Source: Elephas maximus indicus
Lineage: Eukaryota; Chordata; Mammalia; Proboscidea; Elephantidae
Direction: 5' to 3'
DNA: 64,000 bases
Assembly: GCF_024166365.1 (NCBI RefSeq)
Contig: NC_064830.1
Span: forward strand, 87,414,721-87,478,720
The notes beneath the pieces were generated by a model, which was given only the letters and a program-made list of their open reading frames with translations, was not told the DNA's origin and did not search any database. Position numbers and translations under genes: made by a program. Shown here one piece after another: positions 1 to 10,694 of the stretch (positions are counted from its first letter, which is position 1; each line of letters starts with the position of its first letter).

Positions 1-1530
1 GCAAAGTCTCAGGTTATAAGAAAAACATACAAAAATCACTTGGATTCCTCTACATCAACAAAAAGAACATCGAAGAGGAAATCACCAATCAATACCATTC
101 ATGATAGCCCCCGAGAAGATAAAATACTTAGGAATAAATCTTACCAAAGATGTAAAAGACCTATACAAAGAAAACTACGAAGTACTACCACAAGAAACTA
201 AAACGGACCTACTTAAGTGGAAAAACATACCTTGCTCATGGATAGGAAGACTTAACATAGTAAAAATGTCTATTCTACCAAAAGCCACCTATATATACAA
301 TCCGATCCAAATTCCAATGACATTTTTTAATGTGATCGAGAAACAAATCACCAACCTCATATGGAAGGGAAAGAAGCCCCGGATAAGTAAAGCATTACTG
401 AAAAAGAAGAAGAAAGTGGGAGGCCTCACTCTACCTGATTTTAGAACCTATTATACAGCCATAGTAGTTAAAACAGCCTGGTACTGGTACAACAACAGGC
501 ACATAGACCAATGGAACAGAATTGAGAACCCACATATAAATCTATCCACGTATGAGCAGCTGATACTTGACAAAGGCCCAGTGTCAGTTAATTGGGGAAA
601 AGATAGTCTTTTTAACAAATGGTGCTGGCATAACTGGATATCCATTGGCAAAAAAATGAAACAGGGCCCATACCTCACACCATGCACAAAAACTAACTCC
701 AAGTGGATCAAAGACCTAAACATAAAGACTAAAATGATAAAGATCATGGAAGAAAAAATAGGGACAACGTTGGGAGACCTAATACAGGTCATAAACAGAA
801 TACAAAACATTACTAAAAATGACGAAGAGAAACCAGATAACTGGGAGCTCCTAAAAATCAAACACCTATGCTCATCTAAACACTTCACCAAAAGAGTAAG
901 AAGACCACCTACAGATTGGGAAAAAATTTTCCACTATGACATCTCTGACCAGCGCCTGATCTCTAAAATCCATATGATTGTTAAAACTCAACCACAAAAA
1001 GACAAACAACCCAATCAAGAAGTGGGCAAAGGATATGAACACGCACTTCACTAAAGATGATATTCACGCAGCGAACAGATACATGAGAAAATGCTCTCGA
1101 TCATTAGCCATTAGAGAAATGCAAATTAAAACTACGATGAGATTCCATCTCACTCCAACAAGGTTGTTTTAACCCAAAAAGCACAAACTAATAAACGTTG
1201 GAGAGGCTGTGGAGAGATTGGAACTCTTATACACTGCTGGTGGGAATGTAAAATGGTACAACCACTTTGGAAATCTATCTGGCGTTTTCTTAAAAAGTTA
1301 GAAATAGAAATACCATACAACCCAGAAATCCCACTCCTTGGAATTTACCCTAGAGAAATAAGAGCCTTTACACCAACAGATATATGCACACCCATGTTTA
1401 CTGTTTACAATAGCAAAAAGCTGGAAGCAACCAAGGTGTCCATCAATGGATGAATGGTTAAATAGATTACGGTATATTCACACAATGGACTACTACGCAT
1501 CAATAAAGAACAGTGACGAATCTGTGAAAC
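1..1530 (+). pseudogene. L1 ORF2 C-terminal region, broken
   Basis: ORF2 of a non-LTR retrotransposon normally encodes endonuclease, reverse transcriptase and a C-terminal cysteine-rich domain. Only the part after the polymerase is here. The longest open stretch (101-1054) contains the L1 signatures KIKYLGINLTK, PCSWIGRLNIVKM, GGLTLPDF, TAWYWYNNRHIDQWNRIEN and KDSLFNKWCWHNW. The reading shifts frame near 1000-1050 ([31 protein letters not shown]) and again near 1200. The C-terminal zinc-knuckle-like part (WRGCG..LIHCWWECK..QPLW) is still legible at about 1198-1270, followed by IPLLGIYP. At least two frameshifts and a stop near position 110 make it a pseudogene. Confidence 0.93.
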
Positions 1531-2637
1531 ATTTCATAACATGGAGGAACCTGGAAGGCATTATGCTGAGTGAAATTAGTCAGCGGCAAAAGGACAAATA
1601 TTGTATAAGACCACTATTATAAGATCTTGAGAAATAGTATAAACTGAGAAGAACACATACTTTTGTGGTTACAAGAGGGGGGAGAGAGGGAGGGTGGGAG
1701 AGGGTTATTTACTGATTAGTTAGTGGATAAGAACTACTCTAGGTGAAGGGAAGGACAATACTCAATACAGGGAAGGTCAGCTCAACTGGACTGGACCAAA
1801 AGCAAAGAAGTTTCCGGGATAAAATGAATGCTTCAAAGGTCAGCGGAGCAAGGGTGGGTGTTTGGGGACTATGCCTTAAGGAGACTTCTAAGTCAATTGG
1901 CAAAATAAATTCTATTATGAAAACATTCTGCATCCCACTTTGAAATGTGGCATCTGGGGTCTTAAATGCTAACAAGCGGCCATCTAAGATGCATCAATGA
2001 GTCTCAACCCACCTGGATCAAAGGAGAATGAAGAACACCAAGGTCACAGAATAACTATGAGCCCAAGAGACAGAAAGGGCCACATGAACCAGAGACTTAC
2101 ATCATCCTGAGACCAGAAGAACTAGATGGTGCCCGGCCACAACCGATGACTGCCCTGACAGGGAGCACAACAGAGAACTCCTGAGGGAGCAGAACAGTGG
2201 GATGCAGACCCCAAATTCTCATAAAAAGACCATACTTAATGGTCTGACTGAGACTAGAAGAATCCCGGCAGTCATGGTCCCCAAACCTTCTGTTGGCCCA
2301 GGACAGGAACCATTCCCCAAAACAACTCATCAGACATGGAAGGGACTGGACAATGGGTTGGAGAGAGATGCTGATGAAGAGTGAGCTACTTGTATCAGGT
2401 GAACACTTGAGACTGTGTTGGCATCTCCTGTCTGGAGGGGAGATGGGAGGGTAGAGAAGGTTAGAAACTGGCAAAACGGTCACGAAAAGAGAGCCTGGAG
2501 GGAGGGAGCAGGCTGACTCATTAGGGGGAGGGTAAATGCGAGTACGTAGTAAGGTGTATATAGGCTTACATGTGATAGACTGACTTGATTTGTAAACTTT
2601 CACTTAAAGCACAATAAAAATGATTAAAAAAAAAAAA
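1..2637 (+). mobile_element. L1 LINE, 3' half (ORF2 C-terminus, 3'UTR, poly-A)
   Basis: The window opens inside L1 ORF2 just past the reverse transcriptase domain. It runs through the ORF2 C-terminus (to about 1530) and a GA-rich stretch (about 1670-1700) into a 3'UTR with the GCCATCTAAGATGCA and CTAGATGGTGCCCGGCCACA motifs. It ends in CACTTAAAGCACAATAAAAATG and an A-run at about 2627-2637. Gradual frame decay shows it is not active. The 3'UTR type recurs antisense at 25.9-26.5 kb and, as older variants, at 4.4, 34.9, 38.5 and 53.8 kb. The 5' part lies outside the window. Confidence 0.93.
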
Positions 2638-2638
2638 T

Positions 2639-2799
2639 AGGTTCCCAACCCAGTGCCGTCAAGTCAACTCCGACTCATAGCGACCCTATAGGACAGAGTA
2701 GAATTGCCCCATAGAGTTTCCAAGGAGAGCCTGGCAGACTCGAACTGCCAACCCCTTGGTTAGCAGTGGCAGCACTCAACCACTACGCCACCAGGGTTT
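2639..2799 (-). repeat. AfroSINE
   Basis: Antisense AfroSINE placed directly behind the L1 poly-A tail. The RTE-like tail (GTCAAGTCAACTCCGACTCATAGCGACC on this strand, reading GGTCGCTATGAGTC on the other) comes first and the tRNA-like head (CCACTACGCCACCAGGGTTT) last. Insertion into an L1 tail is a common SINE site. Confidence 0.93.
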
Positions 2800-2889
2800 A
2801 CTACTCTGTATTTGATGTTCATATAGCATCCTATATTTTCCCTTCGTATATTTAAATACAATTAATTTTCATGTGATCAGCTGTTTAAT

Positions 2890-3010
2890 ATGGAACTTCT
2901 GCTCCAGCACTGTGAGCTTTTTGAGGGTGAAGACTGGGTATCTCTTGTTCACATTCCCAGCATCTAGCATGTTGTCTGGTATAAAGTATTCATTCATTCA
3001 ACTGTATCTA
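2890..3010 (+). repeat. L2 LINE 3' end
   Basis: Old L2-type tail: a GTGAAGACTGGG..CCCAGCATCTAGCATG..TCATTCATTC pattern, the decayed form of the L2 3' end. It directly abuts an L2 piece in the opposite orientation. Confidence 0.45.
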
Positions 3011-3610
3011 CTTAGTGTTTAATGATTATGTATCGGGCACTACTGTACCCATTACTGTCAAGTCGATTCCGACTCACAGTGTCCTAACCTATAGGATAGG
3101 TTAGAACAGTCCCATGGGGTTTTCAAGGCTGTAATCTTTACGGAAGCAGACTGCCACATCTTTCTCCACAGAGCTGCTGGTGTGTTCAAACTGCCAACCT
3201 CTCAGTTAGCAGCCAAGCAGCCAGTCGGTCTCCTTAGGCACTATTCTAGGCACTAAACAAAGTCCCTACCCTCTTGATTTATACTCTAATGAGGAGATAC
3301 AGGCAGTAAATAAACAAACTAGTAAGTACTTCATATATCAAGTAGTTAGGATATGAAGTGTTTACAGAATTATAAAGCAGAGGGAGGGGAGGTTCTTTTA
3401 TATAGAGTCATCAGAGAATTTAGTAAGATAGCCTGATGGAGCAGATACCTAAAGATGGGAGGAGTCACAAAAATATCTGCAAAAAAGAGCATTTTGGGCA
3501 GAGGCCACAACAAGTGCAAAGGCCCTGAGCCAGCAATGTGCCTGGCATGTTCGAGGTCAGTTTGGCTGGAAAAAGAGTAAGTCAGATACAAGGAGTGGAG
3601 GAAATGAGGA
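2995..3610 (-). repeat. L2 LINE, antisense, split by AfroSINE
   Basis: Antisense L2 3' region: ATTCATTCAACTG..CTTAGTGTTTA..CGGGCACTACTG, then after the SINE GGCACTATTCTAGGCACTAAAC..CCCTACCCTC and, near 3500, GCAAAGGCCCTGAG. The open frames at 3370-3717 are chance readings of this repeat. Confidence 0.65.
3048..3228 (-). repeat. AfroSINE, long subtype
   Basis: Older, longer AfroSINE variant with the extra central block (GGCTGTAATCTTTACGGAAGC, AGACTGCCACATCTTTCTCC) between tail and head. Flanks GGCACTACTGT and GGCACTATTCT look like a diverged TSD. Confidence 0.88.
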
Positions 3611-3734
3611 CAGAAGGAAGATGGGGCAGAAAACAGATGAAAGAACAGAAAAGGAACAGAGACAGTACCTGTATCTTTTCTTTCCACACTCACAAACATC
3701 AAGACTTGGAACACCACTGGTGAGCTTCGAGCAA

Positions 3735-4384
3735 TTATTGCAAAATATCAGTCAATAAGTCAATTATTACAAAAAAATACAATACCTATGAAGCCAGCAT
3801 AACCGATACCAAACAAGGCAAAAATATCTCAAAAAACGATAATGAATTACACACCAATATCTCTCTTGAATATAGATGCAAATGGTCTCAACAAAATTCT
3901 GATCAACAGAATTCAGCACCATTTCAAAAAAATAATACACCACAACCAAGTGGGATTCATACCAGGTATTTTTTTTTTTTTTTTTTACGCAAGGAGGGCT
4001 CGACATTAGAAAATCAATCAACCTAATCCACCACATATATAGAACAAAAGAAAAGAATCATATGATCACCTCAATCAACACAGAATAGGCATTCAATAAA
4101 GTCCAACACCTATTCCTGATAAAAGCTCTCAATAAAATAGAAATAGATGGGCAACTCCTCGAAATAATAAAGGGTGTCTATTTTTATTTTTTTTTATTTT
4201 TATACAAAACCAACAGCCTACATCATTCTTAACAGAGAGAGTCTGAAAATATTCCCCCTGAGAAAGGGAATAAGACAAGGATGCCCTTTATCACCACTCC
4301 TATTTAACATTGTGCTAGAAGTCCCAGCTAGAGCAATATGGCAAGAAAAAGAAATAAATGCATCCAAATTGGTAAGGAAGATGT
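3735..4384 (+). mobile_element. L1 ORF2 reverse transcriptase fragment
   Basis: Decayed L1 ORF2 covering the first RT motifs: a reading similar to [25 protein letters not shown], then INLIHHI, and after an insertion LRKGIRQGCPLSPLLFNIVLE (RT motif at about 4255-4320). Two T-rich runs (about 3967-3987 and 4182-4201) interrupt the coding sequence. There is no 3'UTR or tail in this orientation; at 4385 the sequence changes to antisense L1 3'UTR. Confidence 0.85.
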
Positions 4385-5111
4385 TTTGTACTATGTTCTT
4401 CTCCCGTTCTATTAGGGTCCATCTATCATGGCCCTGATCATAATCACTGGTACTGGTAGCTGGACACCATCTAGTTCTTCTGGTCTTAGGGTAGGTAGGG
4501 CTGTGGCTGGTGTAGGTTATTAGCCCTGTATACTAGTTTCTTCTCTGAGACCTTGGTTTCCTTCTTTCTCTTTTGCTTCTGAAATAGAGACCAATAGTTG
4601 CATCTTAGATGGCTGCTCTCAAGCTTTTAAGACCCCAGACACTACTCATCTCACTAGGATGTAGAACATGAACTTGGTGAACTGTATTACATCAAATGAC
4701 TGAGTTGTCCCATAAGACTAAGGTCCTAAGTTTTTAAACCCAGAAAACCAATCTCCAAAGGTGTCAGGTTATGTCTGAGAAGTATCTGTAACTGTGTCCT
4801 CTGTTAATATATATGCAGGCACACACAATCTGTACATACACATACATATAGATACTTTTATCTCAGCACACGTAAGTACACACCTGTACCTACCTGTACA
4901 CATATAGGCCTATACACATACATATGTGACCATACGCTCATTTTTTGGTTATTATTGGTATTGTTGCCAAATTATATATATCATATTCTTTAGCACAAAC
5001 ATTCTTTTTTCTTGCATGCTTCTCAGTGGCATCATTTACTATGATCAAGCTATGTTCATTACACCCACATTCAGTGCTACTTTTCCCATCACCAAAAAAA
5101 GCACATATTTA
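4385..5111 (-). mobile_element. L1 3'UTR, antisense (left part of an RTE-split L1)
   Basis: Antisense 3'UTR of an old L1: CTAGTTCTTCTGGTCTTAGG and TTGCATCTTAGATGGCTGCTC followed by AAGCTTTTAAGACCCCAG, the complement of motifs in the L1 at the window start. The block from 4800 to 4990 is rich in short ACATACATAT-type simple sequence. It continues at 8420 after the RTE insertion. Confidence 0.75.
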
Positions 5112-5122
5112 CACCCTAGAGA
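5112..5122. repeat. Target-site duplication, left copy (RTE)
   Basis: CACCCTAGAGA here is identical to 8409-8419 and brackets the RTE element. Confidence 0.88.
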
Positions 5123-5638
5123 TTCATACTTCGTACATTCCAGGTTCCGATTATTAATGCATGCTTGCAGCTGTTTCTTCTCATTTTGAGTTGTGCCACA
5201 TCAGCAAATGAAGGTCCCGAAAGCTTTACTCCATCCACATCATTAAGGTCAACTCTACTTTGAGGAGGCAGCTCTTCCCCAGTCATCTTTTGAGTGCCTT
5301 CCAACCTGGGGGGCTCATCTTCCAGCACTATATCAGACAATGTTTCGCTGCTATTCATAAGGTTTCCACTGGCTAATGCTTTCCAGAAGTAGACTGCCAG
5401 GTCCTTCTTCCTAGTCTGTCTTAGTCTGGAAGCTCAGCTGAAACCTGTCCTCCATGGGTGACGCTGCTGGTATCTGAATACCGGTGGCATAGCTTCCAGC
5501 ATCAGCTGGTATCTGAATACCAGTTACATAGCTTCCAGCATCAGCTGGTATCTGAATACCAGTTACATAGCTTCCAGCATCACAGCAACACACAAGCCCC
5601 CACAGTACGACAAACTGACAGACATGTGGGGGAAACTT
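5123..5638 (-). mobile_element. Inverted 5' segment of the RTE
   Basis: Read on the minus strand this contains the RTE 5' leader with TTTGTCGTACTGTGGGGGCT, three leader repeats, then an open stretch (5358-5116) starting MNSSETLSDIVLEDEPPR and ending GTWNVRSMN, the N-terminal endonuclease motif. About 10 residues between this end and the sense part are missing, as expected at a twin-priming junction. Related leader fragments occur at 46.9-47.1 and 53.4-53.7 kb. Confidence 0.85.
5466..5582 (-). repeat. Three 39-bp tandem repeats in the RTE leader
   Basis: Units start at 5466, 5505 and 5544 (GCTGGTATCTGAATACC..TTCCAGCATCA). Copies 2 and 3 are identical; copy 1 differs in a few bases. Other RTE leader copies in this window carry a single unit, so the array is specific to this element or its source. 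Confidence 0.9.
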
Positions 5639-5639
5639 C

Positions 5640-8400
5640 GAAATTGTCAAAAATGAAATGGAACACATAAACATCGATATCCTAGGCATTAGTGAGCTGA
5701 AATGGACTGGTATCGGCCATTTTGAATCAGACAATCATATAGTCTACTATGCTAGGAATGACAACTCGAAGAGGAATGGTGTTGCATTCATCGTCAAAAA
5801 GAACGTTTCAAGATCTATCCTGAAGTACAACGCTGTCAGTGATAGGATAATATCCATATGCCTACAAGGAAGACCAGTTCATACGACTATTATTCAAATT
5901 TACGCACCAACCACTAGGGCCAAAGATGAAGAAATAGAAGATTTTTATCAGCTGCTGCAGTCTGAAACTGATCGAACATGAAATCAAGATGCATTGATAA
6001 TTACTAGCGATTGGAATGCAAAAGTTGGAAACAAAGAAGAAGGATCAGTAGTTGGAAAATATGGCTTGGTGGTATATACAATGCCGGAGATCGGATGAAA
6101 GAATTTTGCAAGACCAATAACTTCTTCATTGCAAATATCTTCTTTCACCAATATAAACAGCGACTATACACATGGACCTCGCCAGATGGAACACACAGAA
6201 ATCAAATTGACTGCATCTGTGGAAAGAGACGATGGAAAAGCTCAATATCACCAGTCAGAACAAGGCCAGGGGCCGACTGTGGAACAGACCATCAACTGCT
6301 CATATGCAAGTTCAAGCTGAAACTGAAGAAAATCAGAGCAAGTCCACGAGACCCAAAATATGACCTTGAGTCTATCCCACCTGAATTTAGAGACCATCTC
6401 AAGAATAGATCTGATGCATTGAACACTGGTGACTGAAGACCAGACGAGTCGTGGAATGACATCAAGGTCATCATCCATGAAGAAAGCAAGAGGTCACTGA
6501 AAACACAGGAAAGAAAGGACCAAGATGGATGTCAGAGGAGACTCTGAAACTCGCTCTTGAGCATTGAGCAGCTAAAGCAAAAGGAAGAATTGATGAAGTA
6601 AAATAACTGAAAAGAAGATTTCAAAGGGCCTCTCGAGAAGACAAAGTATTATACTGACATGTGCAAAGAGCTGGAGATGGAAAACCAAAAGGGAAGAACA
6701 TGTTCGGTGTTTCTCAAGCTGAAAGAAATGAAGAAAAAATTCAAGACTCGAGTTGCAATAGTGAAAGATTCCATGGGGAAGATATTAAACGACGCAGGAA
6801 GAATCAAAAGAAGATGGAAGGAATATTCAGAGTCATTATACCAAAAAGAATTAGTTCATATTCAACCATTTCAAGAGGTGGCATATGATCAGGAACCAAT
6901 GGTACTGAAAGAAGAAGTCCAAGGTGCTCTGAAGGCATTGGCGAAAAACAAGGCCCCAGGAATTGATGGAATATCAATTGAGATGTTTCAAAAAACAGAT
7001 GCAGCACTGGAGGTGCTCACTCGTCTATGCCACGAAATATGGAAGACAGCTTCCTGGCCAAGTGATTGGAAGAGATCCGTATTTATCCCTATTCCCAAGA
7101 AAGGTGATCCAACCGAATGTGGAAATTATAGAACAATATCATTAATATCACACACAAGCAAAATTCTGCTGAAGATAATTCAAAAACGGCTGCGGCAGTG
7201 TATCGACAGGGAACTGCCAGAAATTCAGGCCTGTTTCAGAAGAGGATGTGGAACCAGGCATATCACTGATGATGTCAGATGGATCCTGGCTGAAAGCAGA
7301 GAATACCAGAAGGATGTTTACCTGTGTTTTATTGACTATGCAAAGGCATTCAACTGTGTGGATCATAACAAACTACGGATAACACTGCGAAGAATGGGAA
7401 TTCCAGAACACTTAATTGTGCTCATTAGGAACCTCTACATAGATCAAGAGGCAGTTGTTCGACAGAACAAGGGGATACTGATTGGTTTAAAGTCAGGAAA
7501 GGTGTGCGTCAGGGTTGTATTCTTTCACCATACCTATTTAATCTGTATGCTGAACAGATAATACGAGAAGCTGGGCTATATGAAGAAGAACGGGGCATCA
7601 GGATTGGAGGAAGACTCATTAACAACCTACGTTATGCAGATGACACAACCTTGCTTGCAGAAAGTGAAGAGGACTTGAAGCACTTACTAATGAAGATCAA
7701 AGACCACAGCCTTCAGTATGGATTACACCTCATCGTAAAGAAAGCAAAAATCCTCACAACTGGACCAATGAGCAACATCATGATAAACAGAGAAAAGACT
7801 GAAGTTGTCAAGGATTTCATTTTACTTGGATCCACAATCAACAGCCTCAGAAGCAGCAGTCAAGAAATCAAAAGACACATTGCATTGGGAAAATCTGCTG
7901 CAAAGGACCTCTTCAAAGTGTGGAAGAGCAAAGATGTCACCCTGAAGGTGCGCCTGACCCAAGCCATGGTATTTTCAATCACATCATATGCATGTGAAAG
8001 CTGGACAATGATAAGGAAGCCTGAAGAAGAGTGGATGCCTTTGAATTGTGGTGTTGGCGAAGAATATTGAATATACCATGCACTGCCAAAAGAACGAACA
8101 AATCTATCTTGGAAGAAGTGCCTTCAGAATGCTCCTTAGAGGCAAGAATGACAAGACCACGTCTTACATACTTTGGACATGTTGTCAGGAGGGATGAGTC
8201 CCTGGAGAAGGACATCATGCTTGGCAGAGTACAGGGTCAATGGAAAAGAGGAAAACCCTCAACGAGGTGGATTGACACAGTGGCTGCAACAATGAGCTCA
8301 AGCATAACAACGATTGTAAGGATGGCGCAGGACTGGGCAGTGTTTAGCTCTATTGTGCATAGGGTCGCTATGAGTCAGAACTGACTCGATGGCACCTAAC
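5640..8400 (+). pseudogene. RTE ORF (endonuclease and reverse transcriptase), broken
   Basis: A single polyprotein frame is expected: an APE-like endonuclease that nicks target DNA, then a reverse transcriptase that copies the element RNA from the nick. The endonuclease is legible at 5649-6300 (ISELKWTG, RRNGVAF-like KRNGVAF, VIQIYAPT-like IIQIYAPT, a GDWNAKVG-like SDWNAKVG near 6005), with a TGA near 5979 and further breaks to 6660. The RT runs 6659-8060: KAPGIDGI, KKGDPTECGNYRTISL, FIDYAKAFNCVDH (motif A), RQGCILSPYLFN, and the catalytic YADD at 7633-7644. A frameshift lies near 7500 and another near 8030. The conserved tail PRLTYFGHVVRRD..WKRGKPSTRWID follows to a stop near 8384. Catalytic residues remain but the frame does not. 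Confidence 0.93.
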
Positions 8401-8408
8401 ACCACCAC

Positions 8409-8419
8409 CACCCTAGAGA
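8409..8419. repeat. Target-site duplication, right copy (RTE)
   Basis: CACCCTAGAGA, identical to 5112-5122. Confidence 0.88.
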
Positions 8420-8935
8420 GTGGTTCCCCCTTCCCTCCCCAATCCTTGGTCACCGCCAATGAACACTGGTTTCTGTATATATGTCTATTCTTGTCTTCTT
8501 ATAGAAGTGGAAAAAAAACACTATTTGTCTTTATATGATTGACTTATTCCACTTAGCATTATGTCCTCCAGATCCATCCATGTTACAATATGTTCCATGG
8601 GTTCATCATTATCCTTTATGGTTATGGGATATTCCATTGTATCTATGTACACAGTTTGCCTATCCATTCATCTGCTGAAGCACATTTAGGCTGTTTCCAT
8701 TTTTTCACTATTGTCAATAATGCTGCAATAAACCTAAGTATGCATATGTTTGTCCATCTGTCTCTTGTTAGATCTCTAGGGTATATACTTACGAGTGGGA
8801 TTGTTGGATCAGAAGATATTTCTAGTTTTAATTTTTTTAGGAAGTGGCATACTGTTTTCCATAGTGGTTGCACCATTTTACAGTCCCATGAGCAATGGAT
8901 AAGGATTCACAATTGCAATTTTATATTTATTCCTG
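8420..8935 (-). mobile_element. L1 ORF2 C-terminus/3' region, antisense (right part)
   Basis: Continuation of the antisense L1 broken by the RTE. On the minus strand it reads MVQPLWKTVCHFLKKLKLEI and SIYPRDL (8876-8643), the L1 ORF2 C-terminus. Plus-strand landmarks TCCATCCATGTT, TGCTGCAATAAAC and GTGGGATTGTTGGATCA are typical of antisense L1. Confidence 0.88.
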
Positions 8936-9907
8936 TCACTTCCTGTCTGTTTGTCTCCCCCCTCACCCATCCTCAGAGGGCAAGAAATACATTCTCTCTC
9001 TCTGTCTCTCTCTGAGGGCCAGAAGTACATTCTCCCCACCCCCATAACATGTAATGCAAACATTGAGCGCTTGGCATGTTGTTGACTGCATGGGTGAATG
9101 AATGAAGACACTTCTGGGACACCCAATCACCACAGCCCTATACATGCACACAAGACAGTCACATAGGCTCATTATCTCACAAATCAAATCACTCACATGC
9201 ACTCAGCATCAGAGCCACATAATACACAATAAGACATGGAAATACACATCAAAGATGCCACATAAACACACTCAGGGACCTGTGCCACACAAATGTACTA
9301 ACACCAGCTTCCACTCACTGTCACTACAGCCTGGCCCAACAGCCCCTCTCCATCCCCTGAACCTTCCCCAGGGTATAAGCCGCAACCCCTCCCTGGGCAA
9401 CAGCAAGTACCTGTCCAGCCTTCCAAGACAAAGTGTGCTTTCTATCTTGACATTTTAAAAATCCCTTTCCTTCTCAGGCCCATTTCCTAGGTTTCCTCTG
9501 AAGACCACGACTTCCCTCCCTCCCTCCTGAGAACACCCCACAAAGCCTGCAGCTTGGCTGGAAAGGAATCCAGCTGCCCACTTCCCCTACAAAGGCTGGC
9601 CTGCTAACACCCATGGGGCTTTGGCAGGATGGACAGATAAAAGGCAGACACTGCTGTCATTTAAATAAGTGAAAACAAAAGGAGCAAGTAAGGAAGGGAA
9701 AGTGGATAAAGTTGGAGGTCTTTAGAGAAAGATTTTCCCAAAAATCATTGTCCAGAGAACTGAACACCCCTCTGCTACCCATGTGTACTTATTGTCTATA
9801 CCTCAGATGGTTGTAACTGTTTACCTAGAGTCCACCCCCTAAACAGTAGATGCCAAGGGGCAGGATCTTATCTGTGTGCACTCAACACCTGGACACACAA
9901 AGGTGGC
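8936..9907. other. Unique sequence
   Basis: No repeat or coding signal recognised apart from a short TCTCTCTCTGTCTC run near 9000. Small open frames on both strands lack any recognisable protein. ACA-rich low-complexity sequence occupies about 9140-9300. Confidence 0.5.
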
Positions 9908-10238
9908 TATCTTAGTTATCAAGTGCTGCAATAACAGAAATACCATAAATGGGTGGATTTAATAAACAGAAATTTATATTCTCACAGTTTAACAGGCTAG
10001 AAGCCCAAATTCAGGGTGCTGGCTCTAGGGGAAGGCTTTGTCTCTCTGTCGGCTCTGGAGGAAGGTCCAAGTCTCTTCTGAGCCTCTGCTCTTCGGGGAT
10101 CTTCATGCAGCTTGCCATCTCTCTTCCCCACCACTGCTCCTCTCGCTTGTTTAATAGCTTTTATATCTCAAAAGAGATTGACTCAAGATACACCCTAATG
10201 CTGCCTCATGAACGAAATAAACATAACCTAATCCTCAT
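9908..10238 (-). mobile_element. MaLR-type LTR, 3' part, antisense
   Basis: Starts with the complement of the LTR 3' end (TATCTTAGTTATCAAGTGCTG, AACAGAAATACCA), with GAGGAAGGTCC, and the LTR TATA region (GCTTTTATATCTCAAAAGAG, reading TATAAAAG on the minus strand) at 10160. The sequence stops where an AfroSINE begins; the LTR 5' part is absent. Confidence 0.8.
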
Positions 10239-10399
10239 TGGGAGCCCTGGTGGTACAGTGGTTAAGAGCTCAGCGGCTAACCAAAAGATTGGCAGTTCAA
10301 ATCCACTACCCACTCCTTGGAAACCCTATGGGGCAGTCCTACTCTGTCCTCTGGGGTCGCTATGAGTCAGAGTCAACTTGACAGCGACAGGTTTGGTTT
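10239..10399 (+). repeat. AfroSINE
   Basis: Full sense AfroSINE: head GGGAGCCCTGGTGGTACAGT with an A-box-like GGTTAAGAG and B-box-like GGCAGTTCAAATCC, and tail GGGGTCGCTATGAGTCAGAG, followed by a T/G-rich end. Confidence 0.93.
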
Positions 10400-10422
10400 T
10401 TTGTTTGTTTGTTTGCTCTTAA

Positions 10423-10628
10423 AGGGAGCACAGGTGGCACAATGGTTAAGTGCTCAGCTACTAAACAAAAGGTTGGCAGCTCAGAACCACCAGCCATTCT
10501 GCAGGAGAAAGATGTGGCATTCTGCTTCTGTAAAGATCACAACCTTAGAAACCCTATGATGCAATTCTACTTTACCCTATAAGGTTGTTATGAGTCAGAA
10601 TCAACCTGAAGGCAGTAGTTTGGCTTTT
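10423..10628 (+). repeat. AfroSINE, long subtype
   Basis: Sense long form with the central block (GCATTCTGCTTCTGTAAAGA) and tail GGTTGTTATGAGTCAGAATC. More diverged than its upstream neighbour. Confidence 0.88.
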
Positions 10629-10637
10629 TGGGGGTCC

Positions 10638-10694
10638 CTTAAAGAGGTCCCCTGTGTGGCACAAATGGTTTGTGCTTGACTACTAACTGAAAGG
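10638..10694 (+). repeat. AfroSINE head fragment
   Basis: Only the tRNA-like head (GTGTGGCACAAATGG..CTAACTGAAAGGTTG) is present; it stops abruptly at an L1 3' end. Confidence 0.7.

Larger units (their letters stand above)
5123..8408 (+). mobile_element. RTE-clade LINE with 5' inversion
   Basis: A nearly complete RTE retrotransposon. The 3' portion (about 5640-8408) is sense. The 5' portion (5123 to about 5638) is inverted: on the minus strand it carries the 5' leader, ORF start and the first endonuclease motif GTWNVRSMN, whose continuation (NIDILGISELKWTGIG) starts at 5666 on the plus strand. That is the expected product of twin priming. The 3' end reads GGGTCGCTATGAGTCAGAAC..GGCACCTAAC plus an ACC-rich tail. 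An 11-bp TSD proves the boundaries. It sits in an older antisense L1. Several stops and frameshifts disable the ORF. By homology this is the afrotherian RTE1 family. Confidence 0.93.

Noticed and set aside
2097-2603. 168-codon minus-strand open frame
   Set aside because: Lies wholly in the L1 3'UTR; the related frame in the antisense copy (26019-26477) has the same origin. It is a property of the repeat, not a gene.
5458-5670. Short protein with a tandem peptide repeat
   Set aside because: The repeat is the 39-bp leader array of the inverted RTE part, read on the wrong strand.
9140-9300. CRISPR-like or satellite array
   Set aside because: Only ACA-rich low complexity; there is no regular repeat-spacer structure, and CRISPR is not expected in mammalian DNA.
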